A stretch of 52,881 bases of DNA, taken from NCBI GenBank assembly GCA_947564465.1, contig CANOCV010000018.1, positions 1-52,881 on the forward strand. The letters are read 5' to 3'. Below, one piece after another: positions 23,902 through 35,265 of this stretch; the first letter of the stretch is position 1, and each line of letters starts with the position of its first letter. The position numbers were made by a program, and so were the translations under genes. The notes beneath the pieces were generated by a model, which did not search any database, was not told where the DNA came from, and saw nothing but the letters and a program-made list of their open reading frames with translations. The stretch is from an uncultured Roseburia sp. (lineage in GTDB: Bacteria > Bacillota > Clostridia > Lachnospirales > Lachnospiraceae).

Positions 23902-24129
23902 ATGACTTTACCAAACATATCTTTATACAAATATTACGGAAAACCGCTTCCGTCACGGGAGGATTTTCACAGAGGATACGCAGGAGAAATCACAACCTTA
24001 GATTTTTCCACACAGTATCCGAATCCACTGAGACTGGCAAAACAGTTTTCCGCACAGCGCTTCAATCATTCCATGCAGCATATTTCGGTTTCCTGCGATA
24101 CAAAAGCAATGGGAGGCGCTTATGAATAA
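23902..24129 (+). CDS. First gene of the polymerase operon, small protein of unknown function
   Basis: 75 residues (MTLPNISLYKYYGK ... GGAYE). The ATG at 23902 has AGGAGG eight bases upstream, better than the ATG nine codons earlier. It is polar and basic with several aromatic residues, and has no membrane segment or known motif. Its end overlaps the start of the RNA polymerase gene by 8 nt, and the polymerase ribosome binding site lies inside it, so the two are translationally coupled. A role linked to the polymerase is possible only by context. Confidence 0.7.
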   Translation: MTLPNISLYKYYGKPLPSREDFHRGYAGEITTLDFSTQYPNPLRLAKQFSAQRFNHSMQHISVSCDTKAMGGAYE

Positions 24130-26836
24130 TGTAAAAACATTCCAAAAATATATTTTTAAAATCCACTCCGCCAGACTCTTCGAGAGCAAATGGGAGCTGA
24201 CCCTGACAATTCAGGACGCTCTTAAGAATCAGGAAATCATTGCGATTGCTGACAGCACCCTTTTACGCATGATTGACGAGTTAAACCAGACCACTCGCTC
24301 CGTCAGAGAGGCCGAGACGCTGCGGCGGCAAATCAAAAAGCTGCAGCAAAGCAACAGCGCAAGCAAAAAGAGCCGCCTGAAAAAGCTGTATGAAAAATTT
24401 CAGTCCTTACAGTTCCAAAAGGATTACGTCTGCGTGATTATGGATAAAAACGCCCACTATGACAGAATGGCCAAAAGCGGATTCCTCTTAAACGGAATCA
24501 AATATGTACGTCTGCTTGCAACTAACGGAGGAGTAAAACAAAAAACGATTGTATTTGTAAACGAATCCCTTGCCCCCGCCCTAAAAGAACGCTTAAGCTG
24601 CGGCAGAGATCCGGCAAAGCCTTTCGTTCCGGCAAAATACAGCGCTTATGAAGCGCTCGCCTGCTCCTCCACCGCCGTCGTATCCGACCCTGAAATCATC
24701 GTCGTAAAAGACTGTCTAATCACGTTTACGGAAGACATCCTAAAATTGGATGATTCCAAAAGCGACGAGCCGCTCCTTAGCCTTGAGAAAGACTATTCCA
24801 TAGAAAAAAATGCGAGCGACGGCTTCGGCTTAATCCTGCCCTCCCAGTCGGAAAAATGGGCAAAAGAACTGGGGCTTGACTATCTGCCCGCCGGCTTTTG
24901 CACCCGCCCGTATCACTTTAGCAAGGGTATGCTCGTCACCTTTGATTTCCTTGCATTTGCCAGGGAGATCGCGGGAACCTATCTGATCAAGGACGCCTGG
25001 GGCAGACAGCGGGATATTCGAAAGGCGCAGGTGATACTGACAACCTCCATGTTCAAGCTGTGGGACGCCTACCCGTCGTATGAAGCCTTCCTTGAAAACT
25101 GCCGCCGCTATCATTTTACCTTCGGCATTACCAAGGTATGCCCCAAAGAACTGGAATCGGAACGAACCTTAAATTACCAGTTTCTGCAAAGCTACCGGCT
25201 AAGCGATGCACAGATTGACGCGCTTATCGCACCGGCAATCAACGAAATCAAGGGGATTCTTGGCGCGGACTACGCCAGAACGCTTCTGTTTCTGCGCGGT
25301 ATGGCAGTGACGGAAAAAACGGCCCTTCCACGGGAAAACGACTATATCAAGGCACTGCAGATCGAGCCCGAAATGCTAAAAGATCCCTATGTGCGCTCAA
25401 ACATACACAGATTAATCAAACGAAAGATAGAGGAAGCCGCCACGGGCGCTATAAAAGTGCACGGCAACTACCAGATTGCCTGCGGCGACCCTTACGCCCT
25501 CTGCCAGTCTATGTTCGAGCTCCCTGTAACCGGGCTTCTTAAGAAGGATGAATTTTATTCCGCGTACTGGAGCAAAAAACATATCAAGCAGGTTGCGGCC
25601 TTCCGCGCTCCCATGACCTGCCACAATAATATCCGAAGAATGAATATCACGGACGGCAGCGAACAAAATTACTGGTACCGCTATTTAACGACGGTCTTAG
25701 TCTTTAACTGCCATGATACTGCCGCGGAAGCAATGAACGGGGAGGATTTTGACGGGGATATGAATTTTACCACAGACAATCCCATCCTAATGGAAAATCA
25801 CCGCATTTTGCCTACAATACTTTGTATCCAGCGGAAGGCCGAGAAAAAAGTAATCACAGAAAAGCTTCTGGTCAAAGCAAACAAGGCAAGCTTTGGCGAC
25901 GACATCGGAAAATACACCAACGGTATCACTTCCCAGTTCGAGCTTCTTGCTCAGTATGAACCGGATTCCCCCGAATATCGGGAATTGGAATACCGGATTA
26001 TGTGCGGACAGCTCTTTCAACAAAACGCCATTGACAAGGCAAAGGGTATTCTCTGCCGGCCGCGTCCCAAACACTGGTTTGATCCCGCCTGTCCGCATCC
26101 GAATGGCGACCTGGCGCTCACCGCTTATAAAAAACCGTATTTTATGGTTTATATCTATCCTGCCCTGATGAAGCAATATAAGAAATACATTGCAGATGCA
26201 GACAGGAAATGTCTGATCCGCTTCGGGTGCCGCGCAGACGCACTGCAAAACAGAGAACACAAATCGCAGGAGGAATCCGACTTTTTGGAATACTATGAAA
26301 AATATATGCCGGTTGGCACGCACCCGTGTACGGTCAACTGCATCTGCCAAAAAATAGAAAACGCCTTTGACGACAAATTTTTCCGTTCCCAAAATGATGC
26401 GGACTTTGACTACCGAATTTTAAAATCGGACGCCTGTGAGGAAGATGACCGTTACAGGCGGATAAAGAAAAAAATACAGACGCTCCATGAACAATATTGT
26501 CAGCAAGTCAAAAATTATATCCAATTATCCGCTAAAAACAGCTATTCCGCCGAAGAAAACATACGGACGCGCCATCTGATGACAGAGCATTTCCGGCAGG
26601 AATGTTACCTTATATGCCCCGATTCGGATATGCTTGGCAATATTGTTCTGGATCTTTGCTATACGACAAACAATTCCAAACAGTTTGCCTGGGATATCTG
26701 CGGCGATATCTTTATCCGCAACCTGTTAAAGCGAAACAATTATACCATCCGCTTTCCACATAAATGCGACGACGGAAATATCATCTACGGAGGAGAGCGT
26801 TTTAAACTAATGGAAATACAGGAGGAAAATGCATGA
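24122..26836 (+). CDS. Single-chain two-barrel RNA polymerase (YonO/QDE-1 superfamily)
   Basis: 904 residues, about the size of SPbeta YonO, a DNA-dependent RNA polymerase related to the cellular beta/beta' core and to eukaryotic RNA-dependent polymerases. The catalytic loop is GEDFDGDMN, with DFDGD at residues 542-546; its three aspartates bind the catalytic Mg. Upstream, AAFRAPMTCHNN (Arg495) fits the conserved segment before the active loop, and FSKGMLVTFDF with LTTSMFKLWD (about 265-315) fits the first barrel. The N-terminal 60-110 region is a coiled coil with basic residues. The start has GGAGG five bases upstream. It overlaps the gene before by 8 nt and the zinc-ribbon gene after by 4 nt. 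It probably transcribes the tail genes downstream, as YonO does late SPbeta genes. RNA-templated activity is an unlikely alternative. Confidence 0.9.
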   Translation: MNNVKTFQKYIFKIHSARLFESKWELTLTIQDALKNQEIIAIADSTLLRMIDELNQTTRSVREAETLRRQIKKLQQSNSASKKSRLKKLYEKFQSLQFQKDYVCVIMDKNAHYDRMAKSGFLLNGIKYVRLLATNGGVKQKTIVFVNESLAPALKERLSCGRDPAKPFVPAKYSAYEALACSSTAVVSDPEIIVVKDCLITFTEDILKLDDSKSDEPLLSLEKDYSIEKNASDGFGLILPSQSEKWAKELGLDYLPAGFCTRPYHFSKGMLVTFDFLAFAREIAGTYLIKDAWGRQRDIRKAQVILTTSMFKLWDAYPSYEAFLENCRRYHFTFGITKVCPKELESERTLNYQFLQSYRLSDAQIDALIAPAINEIKGILGADYARTLLFLRGMAVTEKTALPRENDYIKALQIEPEMLKDPYVRSNIHRLIKRKIEEAATGAIKVHGNYQIACGDPYALCQSMFELPVTGLLKKDEFYSAYWSKKHIKQVAAFRAPMTCHNNIRRMNITDGSEQNYWYRYLTTVLVFNCHDTAAEAMNGEDFDGDMNFTTDNPILMENHRILPTILCIQRKAEKKVITEKLLVKANKASFGDDIGKYTNGITSQFELLAQYEPDSPEYRELEYRIMCGQLFQQNAIDKAKGILCRPRPKHWFDPACPHPNGDLALTAYKKPYFMVYIYPALMKQYKKYIADADRKCLIRFGCRADALQNREHKSQEESDFLEYYEKYMPVGTHPCTVNCICQKIENAFDDKFFRSQNDADFDYRILKSDACEEDDRYRRIKKKIQTLHEQYCQQVKNYIQLSAKNSYSAEENIRTRHLMTEHFRQECYLICPDSDMLGNIVLDLCYTTNNSKQFAWDICGDIFIRNLLKRNNYTIRFPHKCDDGNIIYGGERFKLMEIQEENA

Positions 26837-27648
26837 TAAAAATTATTTTAGATGAAATCGGCTACACCGAAAACTTATTAGAAAAGCTGTCCCAAAATCC
26901 CGCGCACATGCTGGACAAAAAGCCCTCAAGAGATCTCTTTTTGATCGCGCGCTATCTTGGACAGGAGAAGGAGCTTGCGCAGGAAACCATTTACCGGCGG
27001 CTTTTGGCCTTGATGCGCGACCACTATCCGGAATTTAATCAAAACACATGGCACAAGCTTTTAGAGGATTTTTCCAAAAAATCCTTAGAGCGCCGTCTCA
27101 CCAGACTTTCCTATATTCCGGTCTATGAAAGCGAGCTTGCAAGAATTGGCGTCTTAAAAAGCAAACCGATGCGCCGCCTGGCATTCACGCTTTTGTGCCT
27201 TGCCAGATATCGGCTATGCGTCTCCTCCTCGAACAACGGCTGGATTAATTATCCGTACAAGGATATTTTCCGTCTTGCCAATATCAGCGCAACCGTGCAG
27301 GAGCAATGCTCTATGATAAAGGAATTGATTTCTCTTCATTATCTTAGCATGAATCATATTGTAGACAATTTAAGCTTACAGGTTCTCTATCTGGATACGG
27401 AAAATACCTCTCCCACAATCCTTGAGATTACGGAGTTTTCCAATCTGGGCTACGAATACCTGCTCTACTGCGGCGAGCCGTACTTTCGCTGTCAAAGCTG
27501 TCAGGTCTTAAGCAGAAAAACCGCCACCAACAACCGCTACTGCAAAGACTGCCGGAATAATATTCAAAAAGAACGCAGCAAAGCCGGAATGAAAAAACTT
27601 CGCAAAAGTCGCAGCGTTAATGAGCAGCATGCCTTACAAACCCAGTAA
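26833..27648 (+). CDS. Zinc-ribbon protein coupled to the RNA polymerase
   Basis: 271 residues, mostly alpha-helical, with a C-terminal four-cysteine zinc ribbon (CQSCQ ... YCKDC, about 219-240) and a basic tail (KAGMKKLRKSR). The middle part (IFRLANISATVQEQCSMIKELISL) could form a winged-helix-like unit. I do not recognise a named family. The ATG overlaps the polymerase stop (ATGA), so the two are made in a linked ratio. A transcription factor or promoter-recognition partner for the polymerase is the simplest inference, since single-chain enzymes of this type have no sigma factor. There is no direct evidence. Confidence 0.7.
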   Translation: MIKIILDEIGYTENLLEKLSQNPAHMLDKKPSRDLFLIARYLGQEKELAQETIYRRLLALMRDHYPEFNQNTWHKLLEDFSKKSLERRLTRLSYIPVYESELARIGVLKSKPMRRLAFTLLCLARYRLCVSSSNNGWINYPYKDIFRLANISATVQEQCSMIKELISLHYLSMNHIVDNLSLQVLYLDTENTSPTILEITEFSNLGYEYLLYCGEPYFRCQSCQVLSRKTATNNRYCKDCRNNIQKERSKAGMKKLRKSRSVNEQHALQTQ

Positions 27649-27686
27649 TATCAATACGTTTCGCAATCATGTCATTTTTTCTTTTG

Positions 27687-27713
27687 TGATGAAAACATAC
27701 GTTCTTTTCATCA
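27687..27713. promoter_or_regulatory. Perfect 9-bp inverted repeat in front of the tail genes
   Basis: TGATGAAAA (27687-27695) and TTTTCATCA (27705-27713) flank 9 nt. The stem has a T-rich right arm but ends in CATCA, so it is a poor terminator. It occupies the only sizeable gap (92 nt) between the polymerase module and the tail genes, so it could be an operator, an RNA processing site or part of a promoter for the element's own polymerase. Confidence 0.45.
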
Positions 27714-27740
27714 AATATCAAGAAAGGTGACAGGCAACGC

Positions 27741-28520
27741 ATGACGAAAAATGATTTCGAACACAAACTTCTCATGGGAAGCGAGCTGTATATCGGCAGT
27801 ATTCCGACTTATCGGATCACACTCGGCGATATGGCAGCCTTCCCATATGGATACAGCTGCTGCCAGCAGCTCATCGGACTTTTATGTCTAAGAGAAACAA
27901 ATCTTCCCTCCCTTCCCCAGTCCGGCAGAAATATCAGCCCATGGGAATTTCTAACTGCCAGGCTCTATGCAGAGGCCGACGCGATTACGGCCTCTTCCGA
28001 GGAAAATCCGCTTTTTCTCACGCAAAGCCTGCTGCCTTTTTTGGAAATGCTCTTTCATCAAAAAGTCGTTTTCCACTATGAAAAAGACTGCTTTCACATT
28101 GGCGCCGGAAAAAACCCGTCCGTCTTGAACGGGCAGAATTTTCCGATACTCCAACAGATTCTCAGAGAACGCAACTGCCTCACTGACAGCGAGCTATCCG
28201 AGGAGGAGGAAAATCCTAACAGCGAAATGGCAAAAATGCTCTTAGCGAAACGGAGACGGCTGCGTGAAAAAGTAAAGCGGCTCAAAGGAAATGCAGGGGA
28301 AGAGAACGAACTCACAATGCAGGATTTGATCAGCATCTTCGCGGAGGCTGCGCACATGACGCCGGAATACGTCTACAAAAACTACGACGTATACCAGTTC
28401 AACAACCAGTTCAACCGCCTGAAAATCATGGAAGACTATCAGGTCAATATCAAAGCATTGCTTGCCGGTGCCAAAAGCGAGGACATCGAGCTTAAACACT
28501 GGCTCACAAAAATCAACTAA
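27741..28520 (+). CDS. Putative tail assembly (chaperone-like) protein
   Basis: 259 residues, soluble, no membrane segment. The last 80 residues (LTMQDLISIFAEAAHMTPEYVYKNYDVYQF, given here only as the short marks MQDLISIFAEAA and YVYKNYDVYQF) recall tail assembly chaperones. Those often have an EYI/YVxxNM-like helix and lie next to the tube gene. Residues about 170-190 are strongly basic (LLAKRRRLREKVKRLKG). The gene precedes the tube gene by 38 nt, whereas chaperones usually follow the tube, so the call is tentative. Its ribosome binding site is AGAAAGGTGA. Confidence 0.45.
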   Translation: MTKNDFEHKLLMGSELYIGSIPTYRITLGDMAAFPYGYSCCQQLIGLLCLRETNLPSLPQSGRNISPWEFLTARLYAEADAITASSEENPLFLTQSLLPFLEMLFHQKVVFHYEKDCFHIGAGKNPSVLNGQNFPILQQILRERNCLTDSELSEEEENPNSEMAKMLLAKRRRLREKVKRLKGNAGEENELTMQDLISIFAEAAHMTPEYVYKNYDVYQFNNQFNRLKIMEDYQVNIKALLAGAKSEDIELKHWLTKIN

Positions 28521-28558
28521 ATTTAAACTATCAAACTCAAATTAAGGAGGAAACACAC

Positions 28559-29308
28559 ATGAATGCAAACACAAAATTCGGCGTTAAAGAGGTAATGGAT
28601 GTTATTTTATACGACATGGAGACAGGAACTCCCGTCATCTTCTTTGACACCTTAAAAACATCAAATCTGGAAATGACAAGCGAAAAGGTATACGCAAGAG
28701 GCGGCAAGGGAAATGCCAAGCTTCTGACATGGGAGCTGAACAAAGAGGGCAAGCTCACAATCGAAGATGCGCTCTTATCTCCAAAGTCATTAGAGTTACT
28801 TTCCGGCAATGCAGGAGAAATCGGCTCTAAGACAATCTATCAGAGAGAGGTTTGCCCGGTTGATAACTCCGCAGACAATCCTACAATTACACTTGCCTAT
28901 AAGCCAAAAGAGACCGCAGAAAACATTATAATATACAGCGCGGATGACGACTGCGGCACACCGATTAAGGTTACAGACGTAACCGATAAGACAATTACAA
29001 TTGACAAAGCAGATGCGGCTTCCGTCATCGTATACTACACCTTCGAGAGTACGGCCGACACGGAGCAGTATATCATTGACGCCGACAAATTCAGCGGCAC
29101 ATACAAATTAGTGGGAAATACCGTAATCCGAAACAGCCAGACAGGTACAGATGAGGCCTTCCAGATCGTCATTCCGAATCTGAAATGGAGCTCCAACATT
29201 ACCTTGAACTTTGCGGCAGAAGGCGATCCGCAGCCGATCTCCTTTGAATGCGAAATCTTAAAAGACCCTAACAGCTCTACAATGGTAGAACTGACACGCT
29301 GGGCGTAA
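28559..29308 (+). CDS. Major tail (tube) protein
   Basis: 249 residues, the subunit that would polymerise into the tail tube. The N-terminal half has the pattern of tube proteins of Firmicutes phages: VILYDMETGTPVIFFDTLK, YARGGKGNAKLLTWE and GKLTIEDALLSPKSLELLSG. The second half is beta-rich and resembles an Ig-like insertion (TVTDKTITIDK-type strands), followed by a final region with FQIVIPNLKWSSNITLNFA. A strong AGGAGG precedes the ATG. There is no sheath gene next to it, which argues for a non-contractile tail. Confidence 0.85.
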   Translation: MNANTKFGVKEVMDVILYDMETGTPVIFFDTLKTSNLEMTSEKVYARGGKGNAKLLTWELNKEGKLTIEDALLSPKSLELLSGNAGEIGSKTIYQREVCPVDNSADNPTITLAYKPKETAENIIIYSADDDCGTPIKVTDVTDKTITIDKADAASVIVYYTFESTADTEQYIIDADKFSGTYKLVGNTVIRNSQTGTDEAFQIVIPNLKWSSNITLNFAAEGDPQPISFECEILKDPNSSTMVELTRWA

Positions 29309-29375
29309 TCCATCCCTTACAAAGAGGAGTGCTTAGCACTCCTCTTTTCTTTTTCTTAAAGCTTGGAGGTAGCTT

Positions 29376-29660
29376 ATGAAGCGAATCAAACAATTCATTT
29401 TAAATATCAATTTCTCCCGGGTATCCGCGGGAGCCGTCACCAGGCTTGTCATGCTGCTGCTCTCCCTCGTTTTCTATCTTATGAAAATTTTTCATCTCGT
29501 ACCGCCCGCTATCGACGAAGATCTTGTGTGCAATCTAATAATTGCATTCTTCGGCGTGCTCGCATTTTTACAATCCTACTGGAAAAACAACAGCTGGACC
29601 TTCGCCGCCCAGCAGGCGGATGAAATTATGGAGCAGCTCAAAGAAAATGGCAGTCTCTAA
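29376..29660 (+). CDS. Phage holin, phi LC3 type
   Basis: 94 residues with two membrane segments (AGAVTRLVMLLLSLVFYLMKIF and LVCNLIIAFFGVLAFLQSY, each given in part). The family-typical end is YWKNNSWTFAAQQADEIM. Holins open the inner membrane so that the endolysin can reach the wall. GGAGG precedes the ATG, and the amidase gene follows after 29 nt. Confidence 0.9.
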   Translation: MKRIKQFILNINFSRVSAGAVTRLVMLLLSLVFYLMKIFHLVPPAIDEDLVCNLIIAFFGVLAFLQSYWKNNSWTFAAQQADEIMEQLKENGSL

Positions 29661-29689
29661 ACAGTCTATACTATCAAAGGAGGTTTATC

Positions 29690-30691
29690 ATGTCTTACAC
29701 ATTAAAAAGCAGCTGCGCCCACCGAAGCAATTACGGCGCAGCACGAAACACTGCAAATATCAAATATATCGTATGGCACTACACCGGAAACGACGGAGAT
29801 ACCGCCGCATCAAACGCCCTCTATTTCCAGGGCGCGAACCGCAAAGCGAGCTCCCATTATTTTGTGGATGACAATACGATCATCCAGTCGGTTCCCGACA
29901 ACTACACCGCATGGTCCGTGGGTGGAAGCCGTTATAAGGATTATCAGACCACAGGCGGAGCCGCGCTCTACGGCGTCTGCACCAACAGTAACTCTATCAG
30001 CATAGAGCTGTGCGGTACAAAAAAAGACGGCACACGCCGCGCATCAGACATCACCCTGGAAAATGCCGTTGCGTTGACCATACGCCTGATGAATACTTAC
30101 CAAATCCCCCTCTCAAACGTAATCCGCCATTTTGACGTTACCGGAAAATACTGCCCTGCCTATTATATGGACGCAAGTGCCTGGAACGCATTAAAAGAAA
30201 ACATCCGCAAGGCAGCCGCGTCAAATGAAACGGACAAGGTTACCGCGGAAAGCGGCGCAAAACCTGCCGTCTCATCTTCGGGCTCCAAAAACAAGATTGT
30301 TGCCGCAGGGCAGCATCACGCAAACAATTTTGCGGGATGTTCTATCGCAGAGGACGGAGTGCGCGGCCCCAAAACAAAGGCGGCGGGAATCCGCGTACTC
30401 CAAAGCGCCATGAATCTTGATTACAAAGCCGGGCTTGCCACGGATGGAGTGTGGGGACCGAAATCTAATGCAGCACTCGCCTCCCACTATGTAAAATACC
30501 AGGAAAAACAATACATGGTGACTGCCGCGGAAATCCTTTTGATGCTCAAAGGCTACCAGCCAAACGGCGTGGAATCGCCGGGGATTTTCGGAAACGGCCT
30601 AAAAGCGGCCGCCATCAGCTACCAGAAGGACCACGGTCTTGCCGCAACCGGAATCATCAATGCCACGACATTTAAGTCACTGATCGTCTGA
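29690..30691 (+). CDS. N-acetylmuramoyl-L-alanine amidase (endolysin)
   Basis: 333 residues. The N-terminal amidase_2 (PGRP-like) zinc domain (about 1-165) shows IVWHYTGND, SSHYFVDD, WSVGG, SIELCG and the zinc-ligand region IRHFDVTGKYCPAYY. A Ser/Ala-rich linker is followed by two peptidoglycan-binding repeats (VRGPKTKAAGIRVLQ, VWGPKSNAAL and IFGNGLKAAAISYQ). It has no signal peptide, as expected for a holin-released enzyme. The start has AAGGAGG upstream. Confidence 0.95.
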   Translation: MSYTLKSSCAHRSNYGAARNTANIKYIVWHYTGNDGDTAASNALYFQGANRKASSHYFVDDNTIIQSVPDNYTAWSVGGSRYKDYQTTGGAALYGVCTNSNSISIELCGTKKDGTRRASDITLENAVALTIRLMNTYQIPLSNVIRHFDVTGKYCPAYYMDASAWNALKENIRKAAASNETDKVTAESGAKPAVSSSGSKNKIVAAGQHHANNFAGCSIAEDGVRGPKTKAAGIRVLQSAMNLDYKAGLATDGVWGPKSNAALASHYVKYQEKQYMVTAAEILLMLKGYQPNGVESPGIFGNGLKAAAISYQKDHGLAATGIINATTFKSLIV

Positions 30692-30693
30692 CT

Positions 30694-31119
30694 ATGGAAG
30701 CTCTTCTTACATTCCTACGGCTCGACGTCTTCCATCTCACACTCGCCGTTGTGATTGCCCTGTCCGCCTTTCGGATATTTTCGGAAATCCTCGAATGGTT
30801 CTGCCGCAGAAATGGCATTGAGCTGCGCATTTACCGTGAACGGCGGGAACGAAAGGACCTGAAAGCGAATCTGCAAAAACTGACCGACATGTTTGTCGAA
30901 AAAGAAATCGACGACATGCGCTGGGAAATCCTAAGCTTTTCCTCTGCCCTCTCAGACGGCAGAAATTTCGGAAAAGAACATTTTGAGCATATCATTTCCC
31001 TTCACACGAAATACGAAAACATATTGGAAGAAAACCACATGGAAAACGGCCTTGTCACCGCCTCCATGGAGGTTATTGAAGAAATCTATAAAGAAAAACT
31101 GCGAAACGGCACATTTTAG
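30694..31119 (+). CDS. Lysis-cassette membrane protein
   Basis: 141 residues. One N-terminal membrane helix (DVFHLTLAVVIALSAFRIFS) precedes a long charged cytoplasmic part (RIYRERRERKDLKANLQKL ... ILEENHMENG) that looks helical. It starts 2 nt after the amidase stop. Single-helix proteins in this position often act as an antiholin, second holin or spanin-like factor. I cannot choose between these. Confidence 0.7.
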   Translation: MEALLTFLRLDVFHLTLAVVIALSAFRIFSEILEWFCRRNGIELRIYRERRERKDLKANLQKLTDMFVEKEIDDMRWEILSFSSALSDGRNFGKEHFEHIISLHTKYENILEENHMENGLVTASMEVIEEIYKEKLRNGTF

Positions 31120-31129
31120 GAGGTCAACT

Positions 31130-31333
31130 ATGAAATATTTAAAAATGAAAAAAAAGGAAATCGAACTGAAACTCATCATCTACACAGCCATTCTCTCCGC
31201 AATCAAAAACAGGGAGAACCTGTCCGCGCTGCTTGGCAGCCTCTATCAGGCGTTAAAGGACACGCCGGAGGAAGAGCTGCGGGAAAAATTTCTGCATGAG
31301 CTTGCCAAAATTGCACATGAGGAGAACAAATGA
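31130..31333 (+). CDS. Small helical protein of the lysis cassette
   Basis: 67 residues, starting MKYLKMKKKEIELK, with an excellent AGGAGG six bases upstream. A helix with hydrophobic stretch LIIYTAILSAI may touch the membrane. The rest is charged (DTPEEELREKFLHELAK). Function unknown. A longer in-frame start lies inside the preceding gene and has no ribosome binding site. It overlaps the next small gene by 4 nt. Confidence 0.65.
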   Translation: MKYLKMKKKEIELKLIIYTAILSAIKNRENLSALLGSLYQALKDTPEEELREKFLHELAKIAHEENK

Positions 31334-31473
31334 AAACAGTCAAATATCCGCGCATACCCGCAGGACGCTTAGCGCGGCTGCTTGGCCCATTGCCCGCGGG
31401 AATAAACTATGCCGGTCAATACGTGTGCCCGCCAGCCGGTACAGCCGCAGGAAACGCAGGCTGTACCGGCTGA
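31330..31473 (+). CDS. 47-residue peptide, function unknown
   Basis: MKTVKYPRIPAGRLARLLGP begins a peptide that continues to a Gly/Ala/Cys-rich end (YVCPPAG ... AGNAGCTG). The ATG overlaps the previous stop (ATGA), which supports translation. Its last 13 codons lie in a perfect 13-bp inverted repeat, so the C-terminal sequence may be constrained by RNA structure. It could also be a chance frame. Confidence 0.45.
   Translation: MKTVKYPRIPAGRLARLLGPLPAGINYAGQYVCPPAGTAAGNAGCTG
31434..31471. repeat. Perfect 13-bp inverted repeat at the end of the first tail transcript
   Basis: AGCCGGTACAGCC (31434-31446) and GGCTGTACCGGCT (31459-31471) enclose 12 nt. There is no T-run on either strand, so it is not a standard intrinsic terminator. 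It lies exactly between convergent transcripts (tail operon and kinase gene) and may still stop the element's own polymerase. Confidence 0.6.
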
Positions 31474-31499
31474 CCATAACAATTGCGCAAATATATCTG

Positions 31500-34895
<3,396 letters not shown>

Positions 34896-34920
34896 AATAA
34901 AGGCCTCCTCTAAGGTATAA

Positions 34921-35007
34921 AATATCGGTTATCGCTCCGCGCCGATATTCCCAACCATTTGTATCATTATACCAAACAACCTAAAAAGGTGTAAAGCCTT
35001 AATCAAA
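34921..35007 (-). promoter_or_regulatory. Promoter and leader hairpin of the histidine kinase gene
   Basis: On the minus strand, TTTACA (about 34996-34991) and TATAAT (about 34972-34967) are 18 bp apart. The leader has 8-bp arms AATATCGG (34921-34928) and CCGATATT (34942-34949), just before the ribosome binding site. Confidence 0.6.
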
Positions 35008-35102
35008 TTGATCGTGATATGACACCTTTGGATAGCTAATCAAGCTCTTTATTCTTCTCATATGCGCCGTTTTCTTTTTTGATACGCTGCAAATTCAACA
35101 CA

Positions 35103-35164
35103 AGAATCGAAGCTTGAAAACAGAACTATCCTACTTTATTTCTGTTTTCAATCTTCAATTCTTT
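35103..35164 (+). promoter_or_regulatory. Large inverted repeat upstream of the tape measure gene
   Basis: Arms 35103-35126 and 35141-35164 pair at 22 of 24 positions (inner part TTGAAAACAGAA/TTCTGTTTTCAA) around 14 nt. CTTTTT follows on the plus strand, so an attenuator or terminator is possible. The rest of the 370-nt gap (34896-35265) is AT-rich; I see no gene and no clear sigma-A promoter for the tape measure operon. Confidence 0.6.
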
Positions 35165-35265
35165 TTAGATTACCTATGATTAATAACATTAAACAAAAAG
35201 AATTGACTGTACAACACCAATCAAGGGGACAATCCCCACCAACTCAACGAAAGGAGTACAAATGA

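Noticed and set aside
24122..26836. RNA-dependent RNA polymerase of an RNA virus or silencing pathway
   Set aside because: The superfamily is shared, but the phage-tail context and the size similar to YonO favour a DNA-dependent enzyme.
31434..31471. Intrinsic terminator
   Set aside because: The stem is perfect but no T-run follows on either strand.
34896..35265. Truncation of the tape measure 5' end by insertion of the kinase gene
   Set aside because: The tape measure start has its own AAAGGAG and a plausible N-terminus, and no remnant coding sequence is seen upstream; a short N-terminal loss still cannot be excluded.
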